From: Acidimicrobiia bacterium
GTDB lineage: Bacteria; Actinomycetota; Acidimicrobiia; Acidimicrobiales; Bin134
DNA length: 64,000 nucleotides
NCBI GenBank assembly: GCA_022826705.1
Contig: JAJDUJ010000011.1
Span: forward strand, 222,275 to 286,274
Reading direction: 5' to 3'
Of the stretch, positions 17,122-25,501 are shown piece after piece (the stretch's first letter is position 1; every line of letters starts with the position of its first letter). The notes below the pieces were generated by a model that saw only the letters and a list, made by a program, of their open reading frames with translations, had not been told where the DNA came from and did no database searches. The position numbers and the translations under genes are program-made.

Positions 17122-18246
17122 CTAGTACCCCATCATCTTCGACAGGCAAACCCGGTGGTCGCCCGGTGTTCCGAATAACCCCCGGTTGACGGTGGCCCGC
17201 CGCAGATACAAATGCAGGTCGTGCTCGTAGGTGACCCCGATGCCGCCGTGCATCTGCACGCAATCGTGCATGAGCTCCACCGAGTAGTCGCCCACATACG
17301 CCTTGGCCACACTCACCATGCGAGCCTCGTCGGCGCCGTCGGCCAGGGCGTCGGCCGCCCCGTCCACCGCCGCCTGAGAGGCCTCCGACCACAGCTTCAT
17401 GTCGGCGAAGCGGTGCTTGAGCGCCTGGTACGACGCCAAGGGCCGCCCGAAGGAGTAGCGGTCGAAGGCGTACTCCACTGTGAACTCCAGCACCCTGGCC
17501 GCCGACCCGGCGCTGTCGGCGCACTGGAGCACCGTCATCACCTGGCGCTGGCGCTCCACGTCAGCCTCGGCGACCGCCCCCGGCTCGCCCACCAGCGCGT
17601 CAGGTCCGACGGCCACTCCGTCGAGGCGCACCTCGGCGAAGCGCCGGCCCAAGTCGAGCGATTCCTGGGGGGTGATGGTCATTCTGTCGGTTTTGGAAGG
17701 CAGCAGGAACTGGGCCAAGCCGTCAGGGGTTCGAGCGGTGACCAGCAGGTGGTGGGCCTGGGCGCCGGCCTCCACCGCGGTCTTGGTGCCGGTGAGCACA
17801 TAGCCGCCGTTGGCGGGCGCGGCCTCTGCCGCCACGTGGGAGGCGCTCCAATCGCCGCCGGGCTCGCAGAATGCCCACCCCAGCACCACCTCGCCGGCCA
17901 ACACCCCTTCGAGCAGCGCCTGCTGATCGGGTGAGCCCGACCGGCCCAGGGTGTCGGCCACCACGTTGGTGGGCATGAACGGCCCCGGCGTCACCCCCCG
18001 CCCCATCTCGTCGGCCACGATGGTCAAGTCCACAACCCGCCGCCCGGAGATGCTGCCGCCGCCCAGCGACTCGGGCACCATCAGCGACGTCCAACCCAGC
18101 TCAGCCGCCGCCTGCCACCAGCTCGGCGGGCAGCCGTCGGGCAGGTCATGCCACTCCCGCACCACGCTGATCGGAACCTCGGACTCGATGAACCGTCGTG
18201 CGGTTTCCCGGAAGAACTCCTGATCGTCGCTCAGATCGAAACGCAC
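17122..18246 (-). CDS. Acyl-CoA dehydrogenase (first gene of a pair)
   Basis: I choose GTG 18246 because the family N-terminus (VRFDLSDDQEFFRETARRFI) begins there, giving 374 residues; an in-frame upstream start would add 22 residues unlike the family. The protein has FCEPGGDWSASHV at the middle domain, GYVLTGTKTAVEAGAQAHHL for the beta domain, and VQMHGGIGVTYEHDLHLYLRR toward the end, all usual. The standard YEGT motif with catalytic Glu is not seen (LFGTPGDHR instead), so the base may be placed elsewhere or supplied by the partner encoded eight bases downstream. The pair is transcribed toward the GDH-like gene. Confidence 0.88.
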   Translation of the reverse strand: MRFDLSDDQEFFRETARRFIESEVPISVVREWHDLPDGCPPSWWQAAAELGWTSLMVPESLGGGSISGRRVVDLTIVADEMGRGVTPGPFMPTNVVADTLGRSGSPDQQALLEGVLAGEVVLGWAFCEPGGDWSASHVAAEAAPANGGYVLTGTKTAVEAGAQAHHLLVTARTPDGLAQFLLPSKTDRMTITPQESLDLGRRFAEVRLDGVAVGPDALVGEPGAVAEADVERQRQVMTVLQCADSAGSAARVLEFTVEYAFDRYSFGRPLASYQALKHRFADMKLWSEASQAAVDGAADALADGADEARMVSVAKAYVGDYSVELMHDCVQMHGGIGVTYEHDLHLYLRRATVNRGLFGTPGDHRVCLSKMMGY

Positions 18247-18340
18247 CGAGGCAATTCCACCACGACAGCGCCAGCCGGTCACATTGAGCGGCCTATTGGA
18301 TCGTTTCCCCAACAGGGTGGCCGGTACGATTAAGCGGTCC

Positions 18341-18414
18341 GGGGCTGTAGCTCAGCTGGCTAGAGCACCTGCTTTGCAAGCAGGGGGTCGTGGGTTCGAG
18401 TCCCATCAGCTCCA
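18341..18414 (+). tRNA. tRNA-Ala(TGC)
   Basis: The acceptor stem GGGGCTG pairs with CAGCTCC with one G-T pair. The D-arm TAGCTCAGCTGGCTAGAGC, anticodon stem CCTGC/GCAGG with loop TTTGCAA (anticodon TGC) and T-arm GTGGGTTCGAGTCCCAT are all complete. CCA is not encoded. Immediately downstream the base composition falls and the accessory island begins, so this tRNA may mark an integration site, although no integrase or matching repeat is found beside it. Confidence 0.96.
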
Positions 18415-18775
18415 CAACCAAACCACGACCTGTCTCATGAGGCTTGACACGCGGCATTAGGTCCAGACCGCCACTTCAATCGTCGCCGAGGCGTTCTTGT
18501 ATCCCACACATGATCGAACGGAACCGGACTACCTCTGGAGCCGAAGACAATCAGCGCGTTGCCTGGCCTCTGGTCCACCAAGGAACCGGCCATGTCGGCT
18601 AGACCTGAGGGATGATGGCTTGGTGTTTCACCGATAGTTGTCATACCCCTCCGATAGGGTCAACAGCAGGTGCCCTCGGACGGCCAGCGTCTGCTTCTTC
18701 CCCGGCCGACCCTCAGCAATTCCGCTGCGAAGTGCTCCTAACTCAGCAGCAATCACCAAACGGCCGGAGTAGTCC
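18415..18775. other. Lower-GC stretch between tRNA-Ala and the methyltransferase operon
   Basis: This 360-base region has no convincing full gene. On the minus strand it holds a 49-codon frame resembling an AbrB-type antitoxin (listed separately) and an overlapping 69-codon frame (18435-18644) that I do not recognise. No clear promoter hexamer pair for the methyltransferase gene is visible. It looks like decayed accessory DNA at the left end of the island. Confidence 0.4.
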
Positions 18776-18777
18776 AT
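18628..18777 (-). pseudogene. Possible AbrB/SpoVT-type antitoxin remnant
   Basis: The 49-residue frame begins MDYSGRLVIAAELGALRSGI, close to the AbrB-fold consensus D-x-x-G-R-[LIV]-V-[IL]-P-x-E-L-R-x-x-L-G-I, but with Ala in place of the conserved Pro and the rest of the domain lost in an unrelated tail. Its ATG overlaps the ATG of the methyltransferase gene on the other strand, so it is unlikely to be an intact expressed gene. A chance resemblance cannot be excluded. Confidence 0.25.
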
Positions 18778-20017
18778 GAACACCACGCAACTCCTATTCG
18801 ACGCTCCCGTCGCCACAAGCCACAAGACCATAGCTAGACGGCTCGGAGTATTCGACGACAACCGGCGCAAGCCGATCCATCGTTGGTATCCGTTTGTCGA
18901 GGGCTACAGCGCAGATCTTGTTGCTTCTGCCCTAGGCGAGTTCCCCGAAGCTCAGGTAATCCTGGACCCATTCGGCGGGTCTGGGACCACGGCGCTGGCG
19001 GCAGCGGAGCATGGCTACGACTGCTACTTCTCGGAGGTCAATCCCTACCTTGCTTGGGTCGCCGACGTGAAAGTCAACAAGGCAAGAGCCGCCGCGAGCT
19101 CGAATGCCTCAGCAGAACTCACATCCATCGCTACGGCTTTCGTACGCGGGTCTGTACCACCTGTGGACTCGGAACATCCTTTAATCGAGGCTGACCGGCG
19201 ACGCCGCTTCTTTCCCGACGGCGTTGCCGCTCATGCGCTCGGCGCGCTTCAGCTATGCGATGACTGCCGACCTGAAGTCCGCGACCTCGCCCGGCTTGCA
19301 GTCGCCACTTCGCTGATCCCAGCAAGCAACATGATTCGGCGAACCGATCTCCGCAAACGGCGCTCGGGAGATCCTGATCCGGCACCATTGCTCCCTCTGA
19401 TCGCCAAACAGTTGAGGGACTTCGCTCACGACATCGAAACCGCCGGCCACACCATCGACGGGCAAGCGGTACGCGTCGGATCCGATGCGCGGTTACTCCC
19501 GGAACTCAATCCACTCGTCGACTTGATTATTACGTCGCCGCCCTATCTTAACGGCACTAACTACTGCCGGAACACCAAGCTCGAGCTGCTTGCGCTTGGT
19601 TTTATCCCTGACGAACGAAATTTAATGGACCTTCGTCTCGCGACCATTGCCGCTGGCATCAACAACATCTCGAAGAAGCGCGAGGATCCGACGGTTATGC
19701 CAGCGGTCGAGGAGATCGCATGTCGGCTCGACGAGGTTGCGTACGACCCGCGAATCCCAGCGATGATCCGCATGTACTTCTCTGACATGCGTCAGGTGGC
19801 GGCAGCCGTCAGGCGCAGCTCGCGGCCCGCTGCGACCTGGCTGCTCGACATCGGAGACAGCCGCTTCTGCGGCGTCCACGTGCCAACCCATGAACTGTTG
19901 GCTGCGGCCGCAGCTCTTGAAGGCTGGTTTGTCGAAGGCATCGAACCGCTTCGTTCGAGGCGATCTTACGATGGTTCAGAACTGGCACAGGTGCTTATCC
20001 GAATGAGGGCCGTGTGA
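18776..20017 (+). CDS. DNA methyltransferase (SPPY type), first of two
   Basis: The 413-residue protein has the AdoMet-binding motif LDPFGGSGTTALAA at residues ~63-77 and the catalytic motif IITSPPYLNGTNY at ~250. The SPPY tetrapeptide is typical of amino-methyltransferases making N4-methylcytosine or N6-methyladenine. The motif I to IV gap of about 180 residues puts a putative recognition region between them. The gene is the first of a run of four + strand genes, and its stop overlaps the next methyltransferase start by one base. GC is lower than in surrounding housekeeping genes. It would methylate a specific DNA sequence, probably protecting host DNA from the nucleases encoded downstream. 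Target unknown. Confidence 0.85.
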   Translation: MNTTQLLFDAPVATSHKTIARRLGVFDDNRRKPIHRWYPFVEGYSADLVASALGEFPEAQVILDPFGGSGTTALAAAEHGYDCYFSEVNPYLAWVADVKVNKARAAASSNASAELTSIATAFVRGSVPPVDSEHPLIEADRRRRFFPDGVAAHALGALQLCDDCRPEVRDLARLAVATSLIPASNMIRRTDLRKRRSGDPDPAPLLPLIAKQLRDFAHDIETAGHTIDGQAVRVGSDARLLPELNPLVDLIITSPPYLNGTNYCRNTKLELLALGFIPDERNLMDLRLATIAAGINNISKKREDPTVMPAVEEIACRLDEVAYDPRIPAMIRMYFSDMRQVAAAVRRSSRPAATWLLDIGDSRFCGVHVPTHELLAAAAALEGWFVEGIEPLRSRRSYDGSELAQVLIRMRAV

Positions 20018-21195
20018 TGAGCCAACTGTCGATTCTTGACCCCATCGCTGTACCGAGTGGCGACCTCACTGAGCGTGCTCGTCGCTTCTGCGACCTCGCC
20101 CCTTACAGGAACGACCCGTTCGGCCGACGGAACTGGGGTGGAGTCCTTCACTCGCTCTGCTCCTATCAGGGCAAGCTGAAGCCTTCGATCGCGAAGTTCC
20201 TCATCGAGTGGTTCACAAATCCGGGTGATCGCGTCCTCGATCCGATGGCCGGAGTAGGCACTATTCCTCTCGAAGCGCGACGCCAGGGGCGAGTCGGTGT
20301 CGGAAGTGACCTCAGTCCGCTCGCCGTATCCGTAACCAGGGCGAAACTTGAGCCGTTTGACCCGTCGGAGGTTGCGGATCTCGTAGCGGACCTGGATAAG
20401 CGAATTGCCGACGGCCCCGAGCTGTCAGAGCTGATCCAAATGGTCGACGTGGACTTCGGATTTAACGGCCCGATCCGGAGCTATTTTCAGGAGGACACCC
20501 TCCGGGAAATTCTCATCGTTCGGCAAGCTTTCGCAGACGAACTAGAGCCATCCCCCGCAAGGGACGTGGTGTTCTCAAGCCTGCTCCACATCCTGCACGG
20601 CAATCGGCCCTATGCCCTATCAAGACGCTCACATCCGGTCACTCCGTTCGCGCCGTCTGGACCCTTCGAGTATCGGAGTGTCATCGAACGTCTCGAGACT
20701 CGCCTCGCCCGCGTGTTGCCGGAGCTTGAAAACTTGGCATCAGTTTCCCTCCATGGTGAGGCGTTCGAAGCGGATTGTCGCGAGGTGCCCGTCAGCTACC
20801 CCATCGATGCCGTTATCACTTCGCCACCTTTCGCCAAGTCACTTCGATTCTGGTCCTCGAATTGGCTCCGATTGTGGTTCACGGGCTGGGACCGGCATGA
20901 CTTTGAGGCTCAGCCGCAGCGCTACATCGACGTACAGCAGCGATCCGGAATGGAGCCTTACCGGGAGCTGGCGAGAGCCATGCACGCATTACTCCGGCCG
21001 GACGGCCTATTCATCCTTCACCTCGGCGAGACCGCCAGGGTGAACATGGCTGCGTCGATCAGACCGGAGATCGATCCTTGGTTCGAAATCGAGTATGCCG
21101 GCCGTGAGAACGTCGAGGACACGGAGACTCACGGACTCCGAGACAAGGGAGCGACTGTCGCCCACTGGTATGTGTTTGCTCGCCGTCGGCCCTGA
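20017..21195 (+). CDS. DNA methyltransferase (SPPF type), second of two
   Basis: The 392-residue protein shows SYQGKLKPSIAKFLIEWF leading into motif I VLDPMAGVGTIPLEA (residues ~73-87), followed by the acidic GVGSDLSPLAV, and motif IV VITSPPFAKSLRFW at ~266. A further motif, LRPDGLFILHLGET, lies near the end. It has the same motif order and spacing as the preceding enzyme but is only distantly similar, so the two probably recognise different strands of one asymmetric site or different sites. ATG 20017 overlaps the upstream TGA; a GTG one codon earlier is possible. It lies 90 bases before the HNH nuclease gene. Confidence 0.85.
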   Translation: MSQLSILDPIAVPSGDLTERARRFCDLAPYRNDPFGRRNWGGVLHSLCSYQGKLKPSIAKFLIEWFTNPGDRVLDPMAGVGTIPLEARRQGRVGVGSDLSPLAVSVTRAKLEPFDPSEVADLVADLDKRIADGPELSELIQMVDVDFGFNGPIRSYFQEDTLREILIVRQAFADELEPSPARDVVFSSLLHILHGNRPYALSRRSHPVTPFAPSGPFEYRSVIERLETRLARVLPELENLASVSLHGEAFEADCREVPVSYPIDAVITSPPFAKSLRFWSSNWLRLWFTGWDRHDFEAQPQRYIDVQQRSGMEPYRELARAMHALLRPDGLFILHLGETARVNMAASIRPEIDPWFEIEYAGRENVEDTETHGLRDKGATVAHWYVFARRRP

Positions 21196-21285
21196 GTGAG
21201 CAGGAACCCTCGCCCCTAGCCCGTGTCGCGTGGATTCGCACGGCAGTAACCTCGTCGCCGGAGCGAGGTCGGAGAATTAGGCCAG

Positions 21286-22278
21286 ATGCCACGACGAGAT
21301 GCCTATACGAAAGTTGAGAAGACGGATCAGATCCGGGCCGACCATGTCGCCGGGATGGGCGACGTCGCGTTCCGCGGGTTCAACTGCCTTAATGCCACCT
21401 GCACGCAGTGGATCGTTGTACGCAATGACGAGATCGGTGACGCCTTCGACATCCCGTGCCAACTGTGCGGTTTCATTCACCGCAGCGGTGACGAGGTCAC
21501 CTTTTACAACTTCATCCTGCGCGACCTTAAAGAGGATCGCGTCATCGAGGAAGGCGAGTTTGCCATTCTCGTCAACGACTACCTCGACGAGGCCCTACTC
21601 TTCAAGTACTGCATCATCTGCAATACCCTCAAACCGCTCGATGCGTTCGATAGACACGCGGCTCGAAAGACTCAGCGGCAGAGCGAGTGCCGACTGTGCA
21701 AAAGGGTGTACAACTCGATCAAGAACCAGACGCGAACCGCTGACCAACATCGCGAGGCTGCGCAGAAGCGGCGGTTGTACATCGAACTCGGTGGAGGGCA
21801 ACGTCTCGACTCCGCCGTGGTTTTCGAGCGCTTCGGCGGAAACTGCTTCAAATGCGGGATCGATCTCACCCCAGTGGACATGTCCGGTGAGCGACACCTC
21901 GACCACACGCTTCCAGCCGTCTTCCTCTGGCCTCTCAACACCGAGAACGCCACTTTGCTGTGCAGGACGCACAATTCGGAAAAGGGGGGGAATTGGCCTA
22001 GTGAGTTCTACTCCGACGACGAACTGCGACGCCTCGCTGCGATGACCGGAATTGATTATGCAACACTCAAGGGCGAACCTCATTTCAATCCCAAAGCCAT
22101 CGACCGACTTAGTAAGCCGGAAGAAGTCGACGCGCTCCTCACGAAATATGCGCCCTACATGGATGAGATCCTGCGAGTCCGAAACCGCCTACTGGATGCG
22201 AGCGGCCTCGATATCTTCGCCGTGTCAACTACCGTCTCCGAAGCTTGGGTCAAACGCGCTGATGAGGGTCGGAGTTAG
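21286..22278 (+). CDS. HNH endonuclease with several zinc knuckles, probable restriction enzyme
   Basis: The 330-residue protein has a C-terminal HNH domain: CFKCGIDL (~187), RHLDHTLPAVFLWPLNTENA (~206) and LLCRTHNSEKGGNWP (~224-238), with His-Asp-His, Asn and the CxxC pairs of a zinc-stabilised beta-beta-alpha-metal site. Earlier CxxC pairs (CQLCG ~58, CIICN ~107, CRLCK ~130) suggest one or two further zinc ribbons for DNA binding. It lies directly after two methyltransferase genes, the usual place for the restriction nuclease of a type II or related system. The N-terminal half is not recognised. The gene ends 15 bases before the DUF3883 gene. Confidence 0.82.
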   Translation: MPRRDAYTKVEKTDQIRADHVAGMGDVAFRGFNCLNATCTQWIVVRNDEIGDAFDIPCQLCGFIHRSGDEVTFYNFILRDLKEDRVIEEGEFAILVNDYLDEALLFKYCIICNTLKPLDAFDRHAARKTQRQSECRLCKRVYNSIKNQTRTADQHREAAQKRRLYIELGGGQRLDSAVVFERFGGNCFKCGIDLTPVDMSGERHLDHTLPAVFLWPLNTENATLLCRTHNSEKGGNWPSEFYSDDELRRLAAMTGIDYATLKGEPHFNPKAIDRLSKPEEVDALLTKYAPYMDEILRVRNRLLDASGLDIFAVSTTVSEAWVKRADEGRS

Positions 22279-22293
22279 ACACGCGGCGATGCC

Positions 22294-23583
22294 GTGAGTT
22301 TCGACAGCCTGAGAGGCCACGTCAGTCGACGACTTGAAGAGGCCGATAGAGGCGATCACGGCTGGTGGATCATTACTCGGGTTCACCTGAGTGCGGCCCG
22401 CCTCAAGTCCTTGGCCGTTTACCTAGCTGATGCAGGCTTCGATTCTCCCCGAGATCTCACCAAAGTTGATTACTTGGCACTCGCCCGCGCAGCCGAAGTT
22501 GCTTCGACAGATCCGGGTAGTCATCTGAGGCGGCACTTCCTTCTGGCAATGGACACACCTCTGCGGCTCGTAGAACGAGAGGACGGCCGCAGTTGGAGAC
22601 GGATAATGCTCACCGCGAGGGGCCTGGCTCTCGCCAATGAACAAGACACCGCTGCGGTATTCGAGGATGCACTACGGGAAATTCGATTCTGCCGCGAACC
22701 GTGGTACACGCCGAAGAGAGCCGACGAGTACAGCGACTTCGACATCCATCCTTACGAGGCCTCTCTGCGTGTTATGCGCGACTCCGAAGGCTGGATCGAC
22801 CGAGACGAGTACGAGTTGTTCGTCTCTCGACTCCGGAATGCGGATGAAATCCCTTGGGCCGTGGATTGCGTAGGTAAATTCCGCTTGCTCGAAGAGCGAC
22901 ACCGGAGCCTCCTCCTGGAGGACGTACGCCACCAGCTCCCTTCAGACAAGACCTATCAAAACTGGCGAGACATGTCGCTGCACACCTTTTCGCTCTTCTC
23001 GCTGGGGACCTCAGCGCTGCGGGTTAACCGAGAGCTGAGACTGCTCGACCGAGCGTTCCTCCAGCCAGCAGCTCCCAGGCCCACAAGAACACCAGTCGCC
23101 GACAAGACTCCGGGTATCCACTCATCGGAGCGCCTTCCGATGCCTCTCCGCCCTCCGCCAACTACACCTCCCGAGCTTGTGACACCTCCTGTGGCACCTA
23201 TGGCAAACTCGGGCACCGATGCCGAGTTGCTCGTTGGCAAGATGCTCGAGGCCGACGGGTGGAGAGTTGTCTACTACTCGCATCGTCGCGGTTTCGGATT
23301 CGACATCTGGGCTCAGCGCGCCGAACAAGCAGTCTTGATCGAGGTCAAGAGCGCTGTGAAGTCTGCATCGACGGTCACCCTCACCCGCCTCGAATACGAA
23401 GCTGCCCAGCAATACCCCGCCAACTACATCCTTGCGATAGTTGAGAAACTCGGCACAAGTGCACCCGTCATCCACTACGTGTCCAACCCTACGGCAGTCC
23501 TGGCGATCAATGAGTCCGTCTCCACAGAATATCGCATCGCAAGAAGCAGCTGGGAACCAGCCGCAGCCTCGAAGTTGGCATAG
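22294..23583 (+). CDS. DUF3883 (PD-(D/E)xK-like) protein of a defence operon
   Basis: The 429-residue protein starts with GTG at 22294. Residues ~300-410 form a DUF3883-like domain: NSGTDAELLVGKMLEADGW, then GFGFDIWA and VLIEVKSA, the Asp and Glu-x-Lys of a PD-(D/E)xK nuclease fold. The N-terminal 280 residues are a helical region of unknown family (for example RSWRRIMLTARGLALANEQD), separated by a proline-rich linker (~250-300). DUF3883 domains occur in restriction and other anti-phage loci, where they may bind or cut DNA. The gene is 15 bases behind the HNH gene and shares its low GC, so it belongs to the same operon. Confidence 0.75.
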   Translation: MSFDSLRGHVSRRLEEADRGDHGWWIITRVHLSAARLKSLAVYLADAGFDSPRDLTKVDYLALARAAEVASTDPGSHLRRHFLLAMDTPLRLVEREDGRSWRRIMLTARGLALANEQDTAAVFEDALREIRFCREPWYTPKRADEYSDFDIHPYEASLRVMRDSEGWIDRDEYELFVSRLRNADEIPWAVDCVGKFRLLEERHRSLLLEDVRHQLPSDKTYQNWRDMSLHTFSLFSLGTSALRVNRELRLLDRAFLQPAAPRPTRTPVADKTPGIHSSERLPMPLRPPPTTPPELVTPPVAPMANSGTDAELLVGKMLEADGWRVVYYSHRRGFGFDIWAQRAEQAVLIEVKSAVKSASTVTLTRLEYEAAQQYPANYILAIVEKLGTSAPVIHYVSNPTAVLAINESVSTEYRIARSSWEPAAASKLA

Positions 23584-23850
23584 GCGGGCTCGTCGGTCCC
23601 CGATACGTGGCGCCCGCCGCCGCAAACTAATCGGACTCCCAAGCAGCGGCCATCGCAAGTCGAGCGGACAAATCCAGGCCATGTGACATTCGACACCCTG
23701 TTGACGAGGGAATACGTCCCAAGTTCAGCTTGACGAACTGGACTCCGCGAGTGCATTGAGCTGATGCGACCATAGAGTGGACGCAATTTAGCCGGGGCGT
23801 TGTACATGTGGCGTCGAGCGTTACAGAGTGGATTCTTGGTCCCTAAGCGG

Positions 23851-24273
23851 CTACTCCTCGTCCATGGGTTCGCTATGGCGGATGGCGTTGTAGATGTACT
23901 CCCAGCGACGAGTGGTTGATGGACGTTCACCTCTGAACTGAACAGAAGCAAGCATTCTGACATCCGCTTCGGGCAAGTCGCGCTCTCGGGCGAAATCGCT
24001 CAAACTAACCGGAATATCGCTGACATCTACCTCATGCGTGAGAGTTCTGCCCAACAGGTCGGACATTAGTACCCCGAGAGCCTCTGCGATCGCGTACAAC
24101 GTGTTGGCTGACGGACGACTGTGTTCGTCACCGTTCTCGAGCGTCCAAAGATAGCCCTTGCTAATGCCGGACTTATTTGCAAGTTGGCTCAAGCTCAGTC
24201 CTACATCCTCTCTGTACTTATGAATGCGCGCTCCAATCGCACTCGCCTGCGGTGCTCCTGAGTCTGGATTCAT
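23851..24273 (-). CDS. Xre-family HTH transcriptional regulator
   Basis: The 140-residue protein has an N-terminal helix-turn-helix of the Cro/cI type (ARIHKYREDVGLSLSQLANK ... SGISKGYLWTLENG ... SANTLYAIAEALGV), followed by ~70 residues without known motif that include DLPEADVRMLASVQFRGERP, a segment seen in regulators partnered with ImmA/IrrE peptidases. Its ATG overlaps the stop of the upstream peptidase gene by four bases (ATGA). It probably represses its own operon and possibly the facing DUF3892-DUF2188 genes by binding the inverted repeats at 25169-25204. Cleavage by the peptidase would release repression, as for ImmR/ImmA. Confidence 0.88.
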   Translation of the reverse strand: MNPDSGAPQASAIGARIHKYREDVGLSLSQLANKSGISKGYLWTLENGDEHSRPSANTLYAIAEALGVLMSDLLGRTLTHEVDVSDIPVSLSDFARERDLPEADVRMLASVQFRGERPSTTRRWEYIYNAIRHSEPMDEE

Positions 24274-25124
24274 CGGTAGATGGCTATCACGCGTTTGTGG
24301 AGATTCCCCCGATTATCGCGGTATGGGTAAAGTTTGGCGGACACACTTACCTCCCTATTTTCGTTTTGTACGAATTCTGAAAGATTGGTCACGTCATCGA
24401 CGACCTCGCCATTCAAGGTGGTGGCAAGGAGACCCGCTGGATCTGCTGACTTCCATTTGGGGATAAACGGCCAGTCACCATTGGGGAGTGCATATGACAC
24501 CCTGAGCTGTGGCGCTGCTGTTGAGTCGTTTCGATCGGCTGGCTTGTTCATCTCCTCAAGCACGACCATCAAAGCGGGTTGGTCGGCGAGGTCGATCATC
24601 CGGTGAGTCGTGGCCTCAAGGCTGGCAGCATAGAGATTCGAGAGTTCTTCAGCACTGTGGACCGTAAGGCCATGGCTAGCTAGGTCCCGCGAAAAGCTCC
24701 CAGCTGGAAAGAGCAGTTCCGCAGCTGCCAGATCACACAATGCCTCGATATCAGCTTCACCGCCATGGGGAGCTTCTCCTGGGTTGCATCGGAATTGTGG
24801 TTGGTAGCGGAACCCGGGGAAGAAGGTGTGAGCAAGTTCGTGTGCCCACGTAAACCGGCGCCTGTGTGGACTGTCTATGTCTCGGAGCTTGATAGTGAGT
24901 TGCCCCTGTTCGTCTATAAGGCAGCCGGCCCAGGGAATGTCAGCCACCTCCACCACACCGATTCCCTGATAGGAGGTGACGAGGCCGAAGTCAACAGGCG
25001 CAGTCAGTTCCAGCTGCGAGGTGATCTCGCGTGCAATCCTCCGAACGTGCTCGGCATCGGAAACTTCCGGGGCCTCGACCCTGGATTGCTCAAGAAGGGA
25101 GAGCTGCTCCATCACTCCGTTCAT
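24270..25124 (-). CDS. ImmA/IrrE-family zinc metallopeptidase
   Basis: Starting at ATG 25124 (25112 is a second choice) the protein has 284 residues. The motif FTWAHELAHTFF at ~91-102 supplies the HExxH zinc site; a downstream acidic stretch GEADIEALCDLAAAELLFP gives the third ligand region typical of the family. ImmA-type peptidases cut Xre-family repressors in response to DNA damage or other signals in mobile elements; the Xre gene follows with a four-base overlap. The C-terminal ~100 residues, ending KRVIAIYR, are not recognised and could be the sensor. Earlier in-frame starts would add an unlikely tail. The gene faces a small operon on the other strand. Confidence 0.85.
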   Translation of the reverse strand: MNGVMEQLSLLEQSRVEAPEVSDAEHVRRIAREITSQLELTAPVDFGLVTSYQGIGVVEVADIPWAGCLIDEQGQLTIKLRDIDSPHRRRFTWAHELAHTFFPGFRYQPQFRCNPGEAPHGGEADIEALCDLAAAELLFPAGSFSRDLASHGLTVHSAEELSNLYAASLEATTHRMIDLADQPALMVVLEEMNKPADRNDSTAAPQLRVSYALPNGDWPFIPKWKSADPAGLLATTLNGEVVDDVTNLSEFVQNENREVSVSAKLYPYRDNRGNLHKRVIAIYR

Positions 25125-25168
25125 GATAGCGGACGTTTGTTTGCAATCAGGAACAGCCGGGTCTATGC

Positions 25169-25204
25169 TGTTCTTGATACAGAACACTCGTATCTCATAC
25201 GAGT
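25169..25204. promoter_or_regulatory. Two adjoining inverted repeats, likely operators of the Xre/ImmA switch
   Basis: TGTTCTTGATACAGAACA (25169-25186, 6-base arms) is followed without gap by ACTCGTATCTCATACGAGT (25186-25204, 8-base arms, 3-base centre); both are perfect. They lie in the 103-base gap between the divergent ImmA-Xre and DUF3892-DUF2188 operons. Position and symmetry suggest binding sites for the Xre regulator controlling both directions. Confidence 0.6.
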
Positions 25205-25227
25205 ACGACGCGGCAAGGAGAAGAGCC

Positions 25228-25488
25228 TTGGCAGACAGAGCAGTGCGGCAAACCCGCAAAAATCGAGACGGTGACATCACCGCTCTCTGTAATCCCAATG
25301 ATTGGTGGTCCCCAAGAGGCAAGTCGGATGTCATCTCCGATATCGAACTCGGCCATCACACTTACTACGTCCCATGGGTGGATGGCCGGACTGAGATCCG
25401 TGTGGTCAACGGCTTCCAAGGCAAGTACCTCAGGACCGACCGAGACAACACATCACGCAACAACCTGGCAGACCTACCAGACTGCTAA
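25228..25488 (+). CDS. DUF3892 small protein
   Basis: The 86-residue protein starts with TTG at 25228, chosen because AAGGAG lies seven bases upstream and the domain begins shortly after. It matches DUF3892: GDITALCNPNDWW, then DVISDIELGHHTYYV and the diagnostic GKYLRTDRDNTSRNNLADLP ending in C. The role is unknown; the family occurs often on mobile elements and beside DUF2188 genes. The DUF2188 gene follows 13 bases later. The operon faces the ImmA-Xre genes across two inverted repeats and is probably under their control. Confidence 0.75.
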   Translation: MADRAVRQTRKNRDGDITALCNPNDWWSPRGKSDVISDIELGHHTYYVPWVDGRTEIRVVNGFQGKYLRTDRDNTSRNNLADLPDC

Positions 25489-25501
25489 GAGGAGAGGAAT
25501 C

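Noticed and set aside
17114..17524. N-terminal extension of the second acyl-CoA dehydrogenase
   Set aside because: The extension is antisense-like low-quality sequence inside the neighbouring gene; the family N-terminus begins at 17113.
18435..18644. Toxin partner of the AbrB-like remnant
   Set aside because: The 69-codon frame has no PIN, RelE or MazF motif, so no toxin-antitoxin pair is claimed here.
18776..23583. BREX or DISARM system
   Set aside because: No PglZ, BrxC-type ATPase, DrmA/DrmB helicase or Lon-like protease genes are present; the set resembles a restriction locus instead.
25169..25186. SOS (LexA) box
   Set aside because: The centre and arms do not match the actinobacterial LexA pattern TCGAAC-N4-GTTCGA; position favours an Xre operator.
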